This document shows positions 10,519 to 19,399 of a stretch of DNA of 31,914 nt, in pieces. Source of the stretch: DASRSS01 sp035656335. Lineage in GTDB: Bacteria > Actinomycetota > Actinomycetes > Mycobacteriales > Jatrophihabitantaceae. The position numbers and the translations under genes are program-made. The stretch spans positions 1 to 31,914 of the forward strand of contig DASRSS010000118.1 in the NCBI GenBank assembly GCA_035656335.1, given 5' to 3'. Each line of letters starts with the position of its first letter. Position 1 is the stretch's first letter. The notes under the pieces are model-generated. The model saw only the letters and a program-made list of their open reading frames with translations. It ran no database searches and had not been told where the DNA came from.

Positions 10519-11529
10519 GTGCTGATCTATACCGTTCGCCGGCTGGTGAGCAGCCTCCTGGTGCTGCTGGTCGCGTCGTTCATCGTCTTCATGTTCGCCG
10601 CGGCCTCGTACGACCCGCTCAAGCCGTTGCGATCGCGCAACCCCCCGCCGACCCCCCAGTCGCTCAAGCTGGCCGCGCACCAGGCGCACCTGGACCAACC
10701 GGTCCTGACGCGGTACTGGAACTGGCTGCGGCACATGATCGGGTGGGACGGCAGCTTCCCGTTCCTGAAGCTGAACTTCGGTAACGACGTGCACAACGCG
10801 CCGGTGGCGCACAACCTCGGCCTGCGGCTCGAGGTCACGACTCGCATGATCATCGGTGCGATCATCCTGGCGGTCATCCTCGCCGTCGTGCTGGGCGTCA
10901 TTTCCGGCGTCCGCAAGGACAAGGCGTTCGACGCCGTCGCGACCGTGGTTACCTTCATCCTGCTGGCGCTGCCGACCTTCTGGTTCGCCGCGGTGCTCAA
11001 GCAGTTCGCGATCAACATCAACCAGCACGCCGGCTCGCTGGTCTTCTATACCGCCGGCACCCAATCGTTCGGCGCACCACCGCCGAGTTCGTTCTTCAGC
11101 ATCACCGGCGACCAGTTGCAGCACATGATCCTGCCGACGGTCTCGCTCGGCCTGCTGACGGCGTCCGGCTGGATCCGCTACCAGCGCGCGTCGGTCATCG
11201 ATGTGCTGGACTCGGACTACATGCGCCTGGCCCGCGCGAAGGGCGTCCGCAACCGGACGGTGATCCGTCGGCACGGCCTGCGCAACGCGCTCATCCCGCT
11301 CGTCACTGTCATGGCGATCGACATCGGCGCGCTGTTCGGCGGCGCGATCATCACCGAACAGGTTTACGACTGGCACGGCATGGGGGAGTACCTGAACACC
11401 GCAATCTTCAACGAGGACACCTACGCCGTGGCCGGCTGGGTCATGGTGTCGGCAGTGTTCGTCGTCGTGTTCAACCTGCTGGCCGACCTGATCTACGCGG
11501 TGCTCGATCCGCGAATCCGGTTGTCGTGA
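10519..11529 (+). CDS. oppB: Oligopeptide ABC transporter permease OppB
   Basis: A 336-residue inner-membrane permease of the BPD_transp_1 family. The first membrane segment follows the start (RRLVSSLLVLLVASFIVFMF), then an extracytoplasmic loop, and five further hydrophobic segments. The cytoplasmic coupling (EAA) loop is DSDYMRLARAKGVRNRTVIR followed by HGLRNALIPL, as in OppB/DppB. It starts at GTG 10519 with GAGG at 10509-10512 as a modest ribosome site. It pairs with OppC to form the translocation channel. A gap of 174 bases containing the GCAA hairpin separates it from oppA; 13 bases separate it from oppC. Confidence 0.93.
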   Translation: MLIYTVRRLVSSLLVLLVASFIVFMFAAASYDPLKPLRSRNPPPTPQSLKLAAHQAHLDQPVLTRYWNWLRHMIGWDGSFPFLKLNFGNDVHNAPVAHNLGLRLEVTTRMIIGAIILAVILAVVLGVISGVRKDKAFDAVATVVTFILLALPTFWFAAVLKQFAININQHAGSLVFYTAGTQSFGAPPPSSFFSITGDQLQHMILPTVSLGLLTASGWIRYQRASVIDVLDSDYMRLARAKGVRNRTVIRRHGLRNALIPLVTVMAIDIGALFGGAIITEQVYDWHGMGEYLNTAIFNEDTYAVAGWVMVSAVFVVVFNLLADLIYAVLDPRIRLS

Positions 11530-11542
11530 GGGGGCGAACCAG

Positions 11543-12505
11543 ATGACGTCACAGCAGGATTCACTGCAGACCGCCCTCCCGCCGTCCGCCTCGGGCGAGC
11601 AGCCCGGCGAGTTCGCCGGTGCATCGGAGTCGCAGGGCAAGCAGGCGTTCAAGCGCTTCGTCCGCAGCCCGATCCCGATGGTCGCCACCGTGTTCTTCGT
11701 GCTGGTGGTGCTGACGGCGTTCATCGCGCCGTACTTCTACCGCTGGAAGTTCAACCGCATCGACGCGCGCAAGGACGCCCACGGGCACTACATCGCGCTG
11801 TCCCTGCACCCGGGCCAGAAGGGCCACCCGCTCGGCACCGACGGCACCGGGTTCGACCTGCTCGCCCAGATGATGCGCGGCACCCAGCGCGACGTGATCA
11901 TCGTGGTGCTCGCGACGGTCATCGCGCTCATCATCGGCATCACGATCGGCGCGCTCGCCGGCTACTTCGGCACCTTCATGGACAACCTGCTGATGCGCAT
12001 CGTGGACGTGATGCTCTGCGTCCCGGTGCTGGTCATCCTGATCATCGTGGCCAGCAACTACCCCGGCCTCGGCGCTGTCGGTCTGGGCCTGCTGCTCGGC
12101 CTGTTCGGCTGGATGGGACTGTCGCGCCTCGTGCGCGCGCAGTTCCTGGCGCTGCGCGAGCGGGAGTTCGTCGAGGCGGCGCACGCGATGGGCGCGAGCA
12201 ACTTCCGCATCATCTTCCGGCACCTGATCCCGAACGCCCTGAGCACGATCCTGGTGTTCTCGACGCTGTTCGCGGCGGTGTCGATCATCGCCGAGACGTC
12301 GCTGACTTATCTCGGGTATGGCGTGCACCCGCCGGACACGTCCCTCGGCCTGCTGATCTCCAAGGGTGTGGACGCGGCACAGACCCGGCCGTGGCTGTTC
12401 TACTACCCCGGCATCCTGATCCTGTTGCTGGTGCTCGCCGTGAACCTGATCGGTGAGGGCATCCGCAACGCCTTCGACCCGCGTCACAACCGGGTGCGTG
12501 ACTGA
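11543..12505 (+). CDS. oppC: Oligopeptide ABC transporter permease OppC
   Basis: A 320-residue permease, second half of the peptide channel. It has the N-terminal OppC_N-type region: a polar cytoplasmic tail of about 45 residues, then a membrane segment (MVATVFFVLVVLTAFIAPYF). The extracytoplasmic part includes HPLGTDGTGFDLLAQMMRGT, the hallmark HxLGTDxxGRD-like motif with F in place of R. The EAA loop reads REFVEAAHAMGASNFRII followed by FRHLIPN. Its stop overlaps the oppD start by one base (TGATG), showing translational coupling. Confidence 0.93.
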   Translation: MTSQQDSLQTALPPSASGEQPGEFAGASESQGKQAFKRFVRSPIPMVATVFFVLVVLTAFIAPYFYRWKFNRIDARKDAHGHYIALSLHPGQKGHPLGTDGTGFDLLAQMMRGTQRDVIIVVLATVIALIIGITIGALAGYFGTFMDNLLMRIVDVMLCVPVLVILIIVASNYPGLGAVGLGLLLGLFGWMGLSRLVRAQFLALREREFVEAAHAMGASNFRIIFRHLIPNALSTILVFSTLFAAVSIIAETSLTYLGYGVHPPDTSLGLLISKGVDAAQTRPWLFYYPGILILLLVLAVNLIGEGIRNAFDPRHNRVRD

Positions 12506-13685
12506 TGAGTGAGTCCATGCCAGATCCGCAGGCCGCGTTCGACGTCCAGACTCAGGGACGGGAGGCGGACGACGACATCCTGCTGTCCGTCGACGACCTG
12601 ACCGTCACGTTCGGCGGCGAGAAGGGCGTGCACGCGGTCCGCGGCGTCAGCTACGTCGTGCGCCGGCACGAGACCCTGGGCATCGTGGGCGAGTCCGGTT
12701 CGGGCAAGTCGGTGACGTCGCTCGCGGTCATGGGCCTGCTGCCGAAGTCCGCCCGGATCACCGGTTCGGTGAAGTTCCGCGGCAAGGAACTGGTCGGCGC
12801 CAAGGACAAGAGCATGTCGACGATCCGCGGCAAGCGGATCGCGATGATCTTCCAGGATCCGATGACCTCGCTCGACCCGGTCTACAAGGTCGGTGCGCAG
12901 ATCACCGAGACGCTCAAGGTGCACAACCCGCAGATGTCGCGGGCCGACATGCGCAAGCGGGCCATCGAGCTGCTGGAGATCGTCGGCATCCCGAACGCGA
13001 GCGAGCGGGTGGACGACTACCCGCACCAGTTCTCCGGCGGCATGCGGCAGCGCGTGGTCATCGCGATCGCGATGGCGAACAACCCGGACGTGATCATCGC
13101 GGACGAGCCGACGACCGCTCTGGACGTCACCGTCCAGGCCACCGTGCTCGAGGCGATCAAGGCGGCGCAGAAGGAGACCGGCGCGGCCCTGGTGCTGATC
13201 ACGCACGACCTGGGCGTGATCGCCGGCATGGCCGACCGCGTCCTCGTGATGTACGCCGGCCGGGCCGTCGAGATCGGCGGCATCGACGACGTCTTCTATC
13301 AGCCGCGGATGCCGTACACGGTCGGCCTGTTGAACTCGCTGCCGCGCATGGACACCGACGAGAAGACGCGGCTGACGCCGATCGTCGGAGCTCCGCCGTC
13401 CTTGCAGAACCTGCCGCCGGGTTGCCCGTTCCACCCGCGCTGCCCGCTGGCGATCGAGGAGTGCACGAAGGCCGAGCCGCCGCTGGTCGAGGTCGACGGC
13501 CGCATGCTGCACCGCGCCGCGTGCATCCGCTCGGACGAGCTGCGCGGCCAGGACCGCTACGAGGCGGGCCAGGTGTTCGAGGCGACCAGCAGCGACGAGG
13601 TGCTTCCCGCCGACATCGTGGGCGCGGACGCGCATCCGCGCGAGGCCCTGGAAGACAGCACAACCCAGCAGGACGGAACCGAGTC

Positions 13686-13689
<4 letters not shown>
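12505..13689 (+). CDS. oppD: Oligopeptide ABC transporter ATPase OppD
   Basis: A 394-residue ATP-binding subunit. Walker A is GESGSGKS, Q-loop MIFQDPMTSLDP, signature FSGGMRQRV, Walker B VIIADEPTTALD, switch His in LITHDLG. The C-terminal oligopeptide-transporter domain carries the cysteine pattern CPFHPRCPLAIEEC with a further Cys about 18 residues on, which in OppD/DppD-type subunits can hold an iron-sulfur cluster. A Glu/Asp/Ala-rich tail of about 45 residues follows, longer than in many homologues. Its stop overlaps the oppF start by four bases (GTGA). Confidence 0.94.
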
Positions 13690-14723
<1,034 letters not shown>

Positions 14724-14733
14724 CCGCGGACGG

Positions 14734-14739
14734 TAACCT
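14734..14739 (+). promoter_or_regulatory. -10 box for leaderless mshB transcript
   Basis: TAACCT lies 7 bases before GTG 14747 with no Shine-Dalgarno between, placing the transcription start at the start codon. An internal promoter here would separate mshB from the opp operon. Confidence 0.55.
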
Positions 14740-14746
14740 CGCGCGG

Positions 14747-15643
14747 GTGAGTTCCTTGCGCATGCTGCTGGTGCACGCCCATCCGGACGACGAGACGATC
14801 ACGTGCGGCGCGACCATGGCGCGCTACGCGGCGGCCGGTGCCGGCGTCACGCTGTTGACGTGCACGCTCGGTGAGCTGGGCGAGATCCTGGTGCCGGAGC
14901 TGGAGGGCATCGCGGCCGACCGCGCGGATCAGCTCGGCGGGTACCGGATCGCCGAACTCGCCGAGGCGATGCGCGTGCTGGGCGTGCGTGATCACCGCTT
15001 CCTGGGCGGCGCCGGCCGCTGGCGCGACAGCGGGATGATGGACACGCCCGGCAACGACGACCCGCGCGCGTTCTGGCGCTGCGCGAAGGACGAAAGCGCC
15101 TTCGCCGAGGCGGTCGCGCAGGCCGTTGCGGTGATCCGCGAGGTGCGTCCGCAGGTGCTCGTCACGTACGACGAGATCGGTGGCTACGGCCACCCGGACC
15201 ACATCATGGCGCACCGCGTCGCGATGGCAGCGGCGGACGAGGCGGCCCGGCCGGGTGGCCCGGGGGAGCCGTGGGAGATCGAGAAGATCTACTGGACGGC
15301 CATGCCGCGCTCGGTGTTGCAGCAGGGGATCGACCAGCTCAAGGCGTCCGGGCAGGAGACGTTCTTCGGCGTGGACCGTGCCGACGACCTGCCGTTCGGC
15401 AACGACGACGACGAGGTCACGGCGGCCATCGACGCGCGCGAGTTCGGTGCGGCGAAGGCGGACGCGATGCGCGCGCACGCAACGCAGATCAGCGTGGACG
15501 GCCCGTTCTTCGCGCTGTCGAACAACATCGGGCACGAGGTGCTGGGCACCGAGTACTTCCGCCTGGTCCGCGGCGAAGCAGCCGGCGAACGCGACGCGGA
15601 CGGCCGCGAGACCGACCTGTTCGCGGGCGTGCGCGCGTCATGA
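14747..15643 (+). CDS. mshB: Mycothiol deacetylase MshB
   Basis: MshB removes the acetyl group from GlcNAc-inositol in mycothiol synthesis, using zinc. The 298-residue protein belongs to the LmbE/PIG-L family. AHPDDE near the N-terminus supplies metal ligands H12 and D15 and the general base D14; GGYGHPDH supplies the third ligand H152. The MshB-type signatures CTLGELGEI, ADQLGGYRIAEL, FLGGAGRWRDSGM and HATQ near the end separate it from Mca, the mycothiol S-conjugate amidase. GTG 14747 is chosen because family proteins begin just before LLVHAHPDDE and because a TAACCT box lies 7 bases upstream. Its stop overlaps the next gene as ATGA. Confidence 0.95.
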   Translation: MSSLRMLLVHAHPDDETITCGATMARYAAAGAGVTLLTCTLGELGEILVPELEGIAADRADQLGGYRIAELAEAMRVLGVRDHRFLGGAGRWRDSGMMDTPGNDDPRAFWRCAKDESAFAEAVAQAVAVIREVRPQVLVTYDEIGGYGHPDHIMAHRVAMAAADEAARPGGPGEPWEIEKIYWTAMPRSVLQQGIDQLKASGQETFFGVDRADDLPFGNDDDEVTAAIDAREFGAAKADAMRAHATQISVDGPFFALSNNIGHEVLGTEYFRLVRGEAAGERDADGRETDLFAGVRAS

Positions 15644-16074
15644 GCAGTACACGGCCGCGGTCCGGCGCGCGTCCGGCGGCGCCGCCGCCGCAGGACGGTG
15701 GCGCGCTGACCCCGATCGCGCTCGCGGGCATGGTCCTGGTGTGCGCGGCCGCGGTGCTGGCGGCCGGGCTGGAGCTGTTCCTGGTGCCGCTGCGCGACGG
15801 CACGACGCTGGCGCCGGTGTCGGTGCTGTTCGCGGCCGTCAGCAACGTGGTGCTGCCCCGGATGGGACGCTCGTTCGCCGACCGCACCGCGGCCATGGTC
15901 GCGCCGTTCCTCGCCTGGCTGGTGCCGATGGTGCTGCTCGCCCTGACCGCGCGCCCGGAGGGTGACGTGATCATCCCCGGCGGCGGTGGCGAGCAGTGGG
16001 TCTACTACCTCGCCCTGCTCGCAGGCGGCGTCGCCGGCATGGTGACCGTCGCCGTCAGCGGAGCGCGCCGATAG
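15640..16074 (+). CDS. Small conserved membrane protein, Rv1171-like position
   Basis: A 144-residue protein coupled to mshB by ATGA overlap. A basic, Pro/Ala-rich N-terminus of about 25 residues precedes hydrophobic segments at about 26-48, 55-70, 85-104 and 120-140, suggesting four membrane passes. A glycine run (IIPGGGGEQW) lies in the last extracytoplasmic loop. I recognise no catalytic motif. In mycobacteria a small membrane protein follows mshB in the same way, so the association is probably conserved, but its role is unknown. A family 2 palindrome begins 4 bases after the stop. Confidence 0.8.
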   Translation: MSSTRPRSGARPAAPPPQDGGALTPIALAGMVLVCAAAVLAAGLELFLVPLRDGTTLAPVSVLFAAVSNVVLPRMGRSFADRTAAMVAPFLAWLVPMVLLALTARPEGDVIIPGGGGEQWVYYLALLAGGVAGMVTVAVSGARR

Positions 16075-16078
16075 GACT

Positions 16079-16132
16079 GTTGGCCCCGTAGCAGGGGCGA
16101 CACGCCGTCGGCGACCCTGCTCCGCGGCCAAC
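16079..16132. repeat. Palindromic repeat, family 2, copy 1 (likely bidirectional terminator)
   Basis: Arms GTTGGCCCCGTAGCAGGG (16079-16096) and the near-complement at 16115-16132 pair in 16 of 18 positions around an 18-nt loop containing CGACACGCCG. It exactly fills the space between the stops of two convergent genes. A second copy with the same arms and loop core lies at 20473-20525. Confidence 0.85.
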
Positions 16133-17073
16133 TACGGCTGGGTGCGATACCGGTAGTCGTGGTGGTGCCAGTAGCCGAGCCGCTCGTACAGCGCCAGCGC
16201 GGGCTCGTTGTCGGCCTCGACCTGCAGATAGCTGCGCCGCGCCCCGTTCTCGACGCCCCAGCGCCAGAGCGCGGCCATGACGGCGCGGGCCAGCCCCTGC
16301 CGGCGGTGCTCGGGATCGACCTCGACGGCGGCGACACCCAGCCATTCCTGGTCGATCACGCCGCGGCCGATCGCCAGCACGTCCTCACCCGCGCGGACGG
16401 ACGCGAACCGGACCCGGTCGTGGCGGGTCAGCAGCTCCCGCGCGACCGGCTGCAGCCCGGCGCCGTCGCGGTAGCGAGCCAGCCAGGCGTCGTCCGGCTC
16501 GGCGTCCAGCCGCACCTCGACGCGCATCTCGGACGCGGCGGCGTCGCGCAGCAGGTCCAGGCGCGCGGCCAGCACCCGGGTCTCGGTCAGGATCGGCCAG
16601 CCGCGCTCGCCCAGCTCGGCGTCCAGCAGCCGCCGCGCCTCGGTGGGCACCTGCAGCTTGAGCGGCAGGCCCCGTTCGGCGTACCAGGCGCCGGCGCGCT
16701 GCAGCGCCTCGTCCAGCGGGACGCCGGGCGCGCGCAGCGGCAGCACGGAGTTGCCGCGCGAGGTGAAGCCGCCGCTCGCGCGCAGCACCCAGCCGCCGAC
16801 CGATCCGGTCTCCGCGGGCTGCCAGCCCTGGGCCGCGACGGCTTCGAGGGCCAGCTCGTCCGCGGTCGAGGGCGGCGCGACCCGCGCGATCGCGACGTCC
16901 GCGATCGGCACCCGCACCGGCCCGTTCCGCGTCTCGACCGTCGCCGCGTCGTCGCTCAGGGCGACCAGGTCACCGACGACGTCCGAGTACTGCACACCGG
17001 TGCCGGCGTCTGACGCGTCACGAACGGCCCGGCGCACGCTGACCCGCCGACCCAGCCAACTAGGCTCCATCAC
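16132..17073 (-). CDS. GNAT acetyltransferase with N-terminal SH3-like domain (Rv0428c-like)
   Basis: A 313-residue protein. The first ~70 residues (GRRVSVRRAV, then SDVVGDLVALSDDAATVETR) look like a small beta-barrel as in Rv0428c-type proteins; the middle is a degenerate acetyltransferase-like segment, and the C-terminal GNAT domain has motif A, EVDPEHRRQGLARAVMAALW, with the R-x-x-G-x-A pyrophosphate loop, and motif B, NEPALALYERLGYWHHHDYR. Substrate unknown. It is not MshD as far as I can tell, though MshD is also a two-part GNAT. Start set at GTG 17073 because TAGTAT lies 7 bases before it; ATG 17082 would overlap that box, and ATG 17070 is also possible. Confidence 0.85.
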   Translation of the reverse strand: MMEPSWLGRRVSVRRAVRDASDAGTGVQYSDVVGDLVALSDDAATVETRNGPVRVPIADVAIARVAPPSTADELALEAVAAQGWQPAETGSVGGWVLRASGGFTSRGNSVLPLRAPGVPLDEALQRAGAWYAERGLPLKLQVPTEARRLLDAELGERGWPILTETRVLAARLDLLRDAAASEMRVEVRLDAEPDDAWLARYRDGAGLQPVARELLTRHDRVRFASVRAGEDVLAIGRGVIDQEWLGVAAVEVDPEHRRQGLARAVMAALWRWGVENGARRSYLQVEADNEPALALYERLGYWHHHDYRYRTQP

Positions 17074-17080
17074 GAGCGGC

Positions 17081-17086
17081 ATACTA
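17081..17086 (-). promoter_or_regulatory. -10 box for leaderless GNAT transcript
   Basis: On the minus strand TAGTAT lies 7 bases before GTG 17073 with no Shine-Dalgarno between. Confidence 0.5.
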
Positions 17087-17139
17087 GAGGCCGCCTACAG
17101 CGAGACGTTTTGTCGTCCCGAAGCGCCCGGAGGACCGCA

Positions 17140-17466
17140 GTGACTTACGTGATCGCCGAACCTTGCGTGGATGTGCTCGACAAGGCCTGTGTCGAAGAGT
17201 GCCCGGTCGACTGCATCTACGAGGGCGGCCGGATGCTCTACATCCACCCCGACGAGTGCGTCGACTGTGGTGCGTGCGAGCCGGTCTGCCCCGTCGAAGC
17301 GATCTTCTACGAGGACGACCTGCCGGAGAAGTGGCACGACTACGCCCAGGCCAACGTCGACTTCTTCGACGAGCTCGGCTCGCCGGGTGGCGCGTCCAAG
17401 GTCGGCAAGACCGAGAACGACCCGAGCTTCATCAAGGCGCTGCCGCCACAGGGCGAAGGTCACTGA
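17140..17466 (+). CDS. fdxA: Seven-iron ferredoxin FdxA/FdxC
   Basis: A 108-residue ferredoxin that carries electrons via one [3Fe-4S] and one [4Fe-4S] cluster. The N-terminal motif has C9, C17, C21 (C-x7-C-x3-CP); the second is C40-x2-C43-x2-C46-x3-C50-P. In this family C9, C17 and C50 hold the 3Fe cluster and C21, C40, C43 and C46 the 4Fe cluster. A C-terminal extension (KWHDYAQANVDFF) is typical of the actinobacterial form. GTG 17140 is chosen from the GGAGG at 17129-17133 and the standard TYVIAEPCVD start. In mycobacteria a DapC-like aminotransferase follows fdxC; here a palindrome and a converging muramidase-like gene follow instead. Confidence 0.95.
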   Translation: MTYVIAEPCVDVLDKACVEECPVDCIYEGGRMLYIHPDECVDCGACEPVCPVEAIFYEDDLPEKWHDYAQANVDFFDELGSPGGASKVGKTENDPSFIKALPPQGEGH

Positions 17467-17473
17467 CTGCTCT

Positions 17474-17545
17474 CGCGAGTGGCGCAGTATGCCCGCGAGT
17501 GGCGCGGAAATTCGCGCCACTCGGAGGGGTGGCGCGCCACTCGCG
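17474..17545. repeat. Nested palindrome of four 11-13-nt units, between convergent genes
   Basis: CGCGAGTGGCGC occurs at 17474-17485 and, extended to 13 bases, at 17494-17506; inverted copies lie at 17513-17523 and 17533-17545. An inner hairpin (17496-17506 with 17513-17523, loop GAAATT) sits inside an outer 12-bp stem (17474-17485 with 17534-17545); an alternative 13-bp pairing joins 17494-17506 with 17533-17545. It lies 8 bases after the fdxA stop and 16 before the converging gene's stop, so it may be a bidirectional terminator. Confidence 0.8.
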
Positions 17546-17560
17546 CTCAGTACGGCGGGA

Positions 17561-18409
17561 TTACTTCAGCTGGTACATGGTCGCGACGACCGCGGACCTC
17601 GATGCGCCGCGGTCGCGCGTCCAGCCGTCGGCCCGCGTCCAGCGCCAGCCGTCGTAGCCGACCTGTTCGATGCCGAGGCGGTCGGCGTTCGCGATGAACC
17701 ACGCCGCCGTCTGCCAGCTCGCTCCGGGAACCCGGACGCTGGTAGCGGTCACGTTCGGGGCATTGATCGGCAGGTCGTGCTGAACGAGTGAAGCGACGCG
17801 GGTCGGCGCGGCGACCTTGGTCGGCTTGCTGAAACTGCACGTGATGCCCTTGGCGCGGTGCCCCTGCAGCGCGTCAGCGAGCGCCTGCGCCTCGCCCTCG
17901 TGCGGGCCGTAGGCGCTGCCGTCCGCGGAGATCTGCACCGCCTGCACGGCGTCGGACAGGGGCAGGTGCCGCCACCCGGACACCTGGACGAGCTTGTCCA
18001 GGAACTCGTTCGTCGCCTCGAACACGTCATTGAGGCTGGCCTCGTTGCCGGGCGGGTTGCCCCAGCCCTGGGACGGCCGCTGCTGCAGCACGCCGACCGA
18101 GTCGCGGTCGCCCGCGCCGGGCGCGAGGTTGGTCAGCTTGCTCTCCTGCAACCCGGCCGCGAGGACGAGCACGGCCGCGCGCTCGGGCAGCGCCGGGTGG
18201 TAGCTGGTGACCGCCCCGACCATCGTCGCCGCGACGGACGCCTGGTCGGGGTCGAGGTCGTAGGAGCCGACGGTGCACTGGTCCGCGTTGAACACGTTCT
18301 GGGCCTTGTGCCAGAGCGCGCTGATCCCGAAGTAGCCGCCGACGACGACGGCGACCACGAGCACCGCGAGAATCGGCCCGCGGGTACTCCGTCGCGAGCG
18401 AGCCGCCAT
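17561..18409 (-). CDS. Membrane-anchored lysozyme/transglycosylase-like protein
   Basis: A 282-residue protein with a basic N-terminus (MAARSRRSTRGP), one membrane segment at about 12-30 and an extracytoplasmic remainder. AGLQESKLTNL followed by GDRDSVGVLQQRPSQGWG resembles the catalytic-Glu region and downstream GLLQ/QxRPSQGWG block of lysozyme-like folds, which suggests peptidoglycan cleavage; the match is partial and the function inferred. The C-terminal ~90 residues (VPGASWQTAAWFIANAD, VGYDGWRWTRADGW) look like a second small domain seen in actinobacterial homologues. It starts 4 bases after the dapD stop on the same strand, so it is probably cotranscribed with dapD. Similar proteins are often left as hypothetical. 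Confidence 0.7.
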   Translation of the reverse strand: MAARSRRSTRGPILAVLVVAVVVGGYFGISALWHKAQNVFNADQCTVGSYDLDPDQASVAATMVGAVTSYHPALPERAAVLVLAAGLQESKLTNLAPGAGDRDSVGVLQQRPSQGWGNPPGNEASLNDVFEATNEFLDKLVQVSGWRHLPLSDAVQAVQISADGSAYGPHEGEAQALADALQGHRAKGITCSFSKPTKVAAPTRVASLVQHDLPINAPNVTATSVRVPGASWQTAAWFIANADRLGIEQVGYDGWRWTRADGWTRDRGASRSAVVATMYQLK

Positions 18410-18413
18410 GGCG

Positions 18414-19355
18414 TCAGTCGTTGGCGTGCAGTGCGTCGTTGAGCTCGACGCCGCCGCCGGATCGGGGACGCGCCTCGAGCGCGCCCGTGACGCTGTTGCG
18501 CCAGAACTGCCAGCCGGGCTCGCCGGACAGCCGGGCGGCCTTGATCACGCGCCCGTCCGGCAGGGTGATCTTCGAGCCCGCGGTGATGTACGTGCCGGCC
18601 TCGACCACGCAGTCGTCGCCGAGCGAGATGCCGATGCCGGCGTTCGCACCGATCAGGCAGCGCTTGCCGACCCGGATCTGCTCCTTGCCGCCGCCGGACA
18701 GCGTGCCCATGATCGACGCGCCGCCGCCGACGTCCGAGCCGTCGTCGACGACCACGCCCGCCGAGATGCGTCCCTCGACCATGGACGCGCCGAGCGTGCC
18801 GGCGTTGTAGTTGACGAAGCCCTCGTGCATGACGGTCGTCCCGGCCGCGAGGTGGGCGCCGAGCCGGACGCGGTCGGCGTCGGCGATGCGGACGCCGGTC
18901 GGCACCACATAGTCGGTCATGCGCGGGAACTTGTCGACGCCGAGCACGGTCACGTTGTGCTTGTGCCGCAGCGCGAGCCGGGTCTGCTCGAAGCCCTCGA
19001 CCGCGCACGGCCCGACGCTCGTCCACACCACGTTGGGCAGTACGCCGAAGATCCCGTCGAGGTTGCAGCCGTGCGGCTGGACGAGCCGGTGCGACAGCAG
19101 GTGCAGGCGCAGGTAGACGTCCGGGACGGTCTTGGGCTCGGCGTCCAGGTCGATCTCGGTGAGCACCACCTCGAGGCGCACCCCGCGGTCGCCGGCGGTG
19201 CCGTGCGTGCCGGTCAGCGCGGTCATCGCGTGGCTCGGGCTGGCGCTCAGCGGCGCGGGGCCGAGTGCGGGCTGCGGGTACCAGGTGTCGAGCACCCGGC
19301 CGTCGGCGTCGGTCGTGGCGAGGCCGTAGGCCCAGGCGCTTCGGGAGTTCGTCAC
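18414..19355 (-). CDS. dapD: Tetrahydrodipicolinate N-succinyltransferase DapD (actinobacterial type)
   Basis: DapD transfers succinyl from succinyl-CoA to tetrahydrodipicolinate in lysine and meso-diaminopimelate synthesis. The 313-residue length matches the actinobacterial form (about 317 in M. tuberculosis). The C-terminal left-handed beta-helix shows hexapeptide-like repeats (RIADADRVRLGAHLAAGTTV, VVVDDGSDVGGGASI, CLIGANAGIGISLGDDC, VVEAGTYITAGSKI), and MHEGFVNYNAGTLG and SMVEGRIS are active-site region motifs of this family. GTG 19355 is supported by a TACTGT box 7 bases upstream. It is divergent from dapE, which acts two steps later in the same pathway. Confidence 0.95.
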   Translation of the reverse strand: MTNSRSAWAYGLATTDADGRVLDTWYPQPALGPAPLSASPSHAMTALTGTHGTAGDRGVRLEVVLTEIDLDAEPKTVPDVYLRLHLLSHRLVQPHGCNLDGIFGVLPNVVWTSVGPCAVEGFEQTRLALRHKHNVTVLGVDKFPRMTDYVVPTGVRIADADRVRLGAHLAAGTTVMHEGFVNYNAGTLGASMVEGRISAGVVVDDGSDVGGGASIMGTLSGGGKEQIRVGKRCLIGANAGIGISLGDDCVVEAGTYITAGSKITLPDGRVIKAARLSGEPGWQFWRNSVTGALEARPRSGGGVELNDALHAND

Positions 19356-19362
19356 GGGTGCA

Positions 19363-19368
19363 ACAGTA
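19363..19368 (-). promoter_or_regulatory. -10 box for leaderless dapD transcript
   Basis: TACTGT on the minus strand lies 7 bases before GTG 19355. The dapE box lies only 18 bases away on the other strand. Confidence 0.5.
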
Positions 19369-19386
19369 ACGATCCCGTCGCTGCCG

Positions 19387-19392
19387 TAACCT
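19387..19392 (+). promoter_or_regulatory. -10 box for leaderless dapE transcript
   Basis: TAACCT lies 7 bases before GTG 19400 with no ribosome site, the same motif and spacing as before mshB. Confidence 0.55.
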
Positions 19393-19399
19393 CGCCAGC

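Noticed and set aside
10519..11724. 403-residue minus-strand frame opposite oppB
   Set aside because: Antisense shadow with a charged, repetitive composition; OppB on the plus strand has clear membrane segments and coupling loop.
17474..17545. CRISPR-like array from the repeated CGCGAGTGGCGC unit
   Set aside because: Only four short copies, two inverted, with unequal short gaps; this is a nested palindrome.
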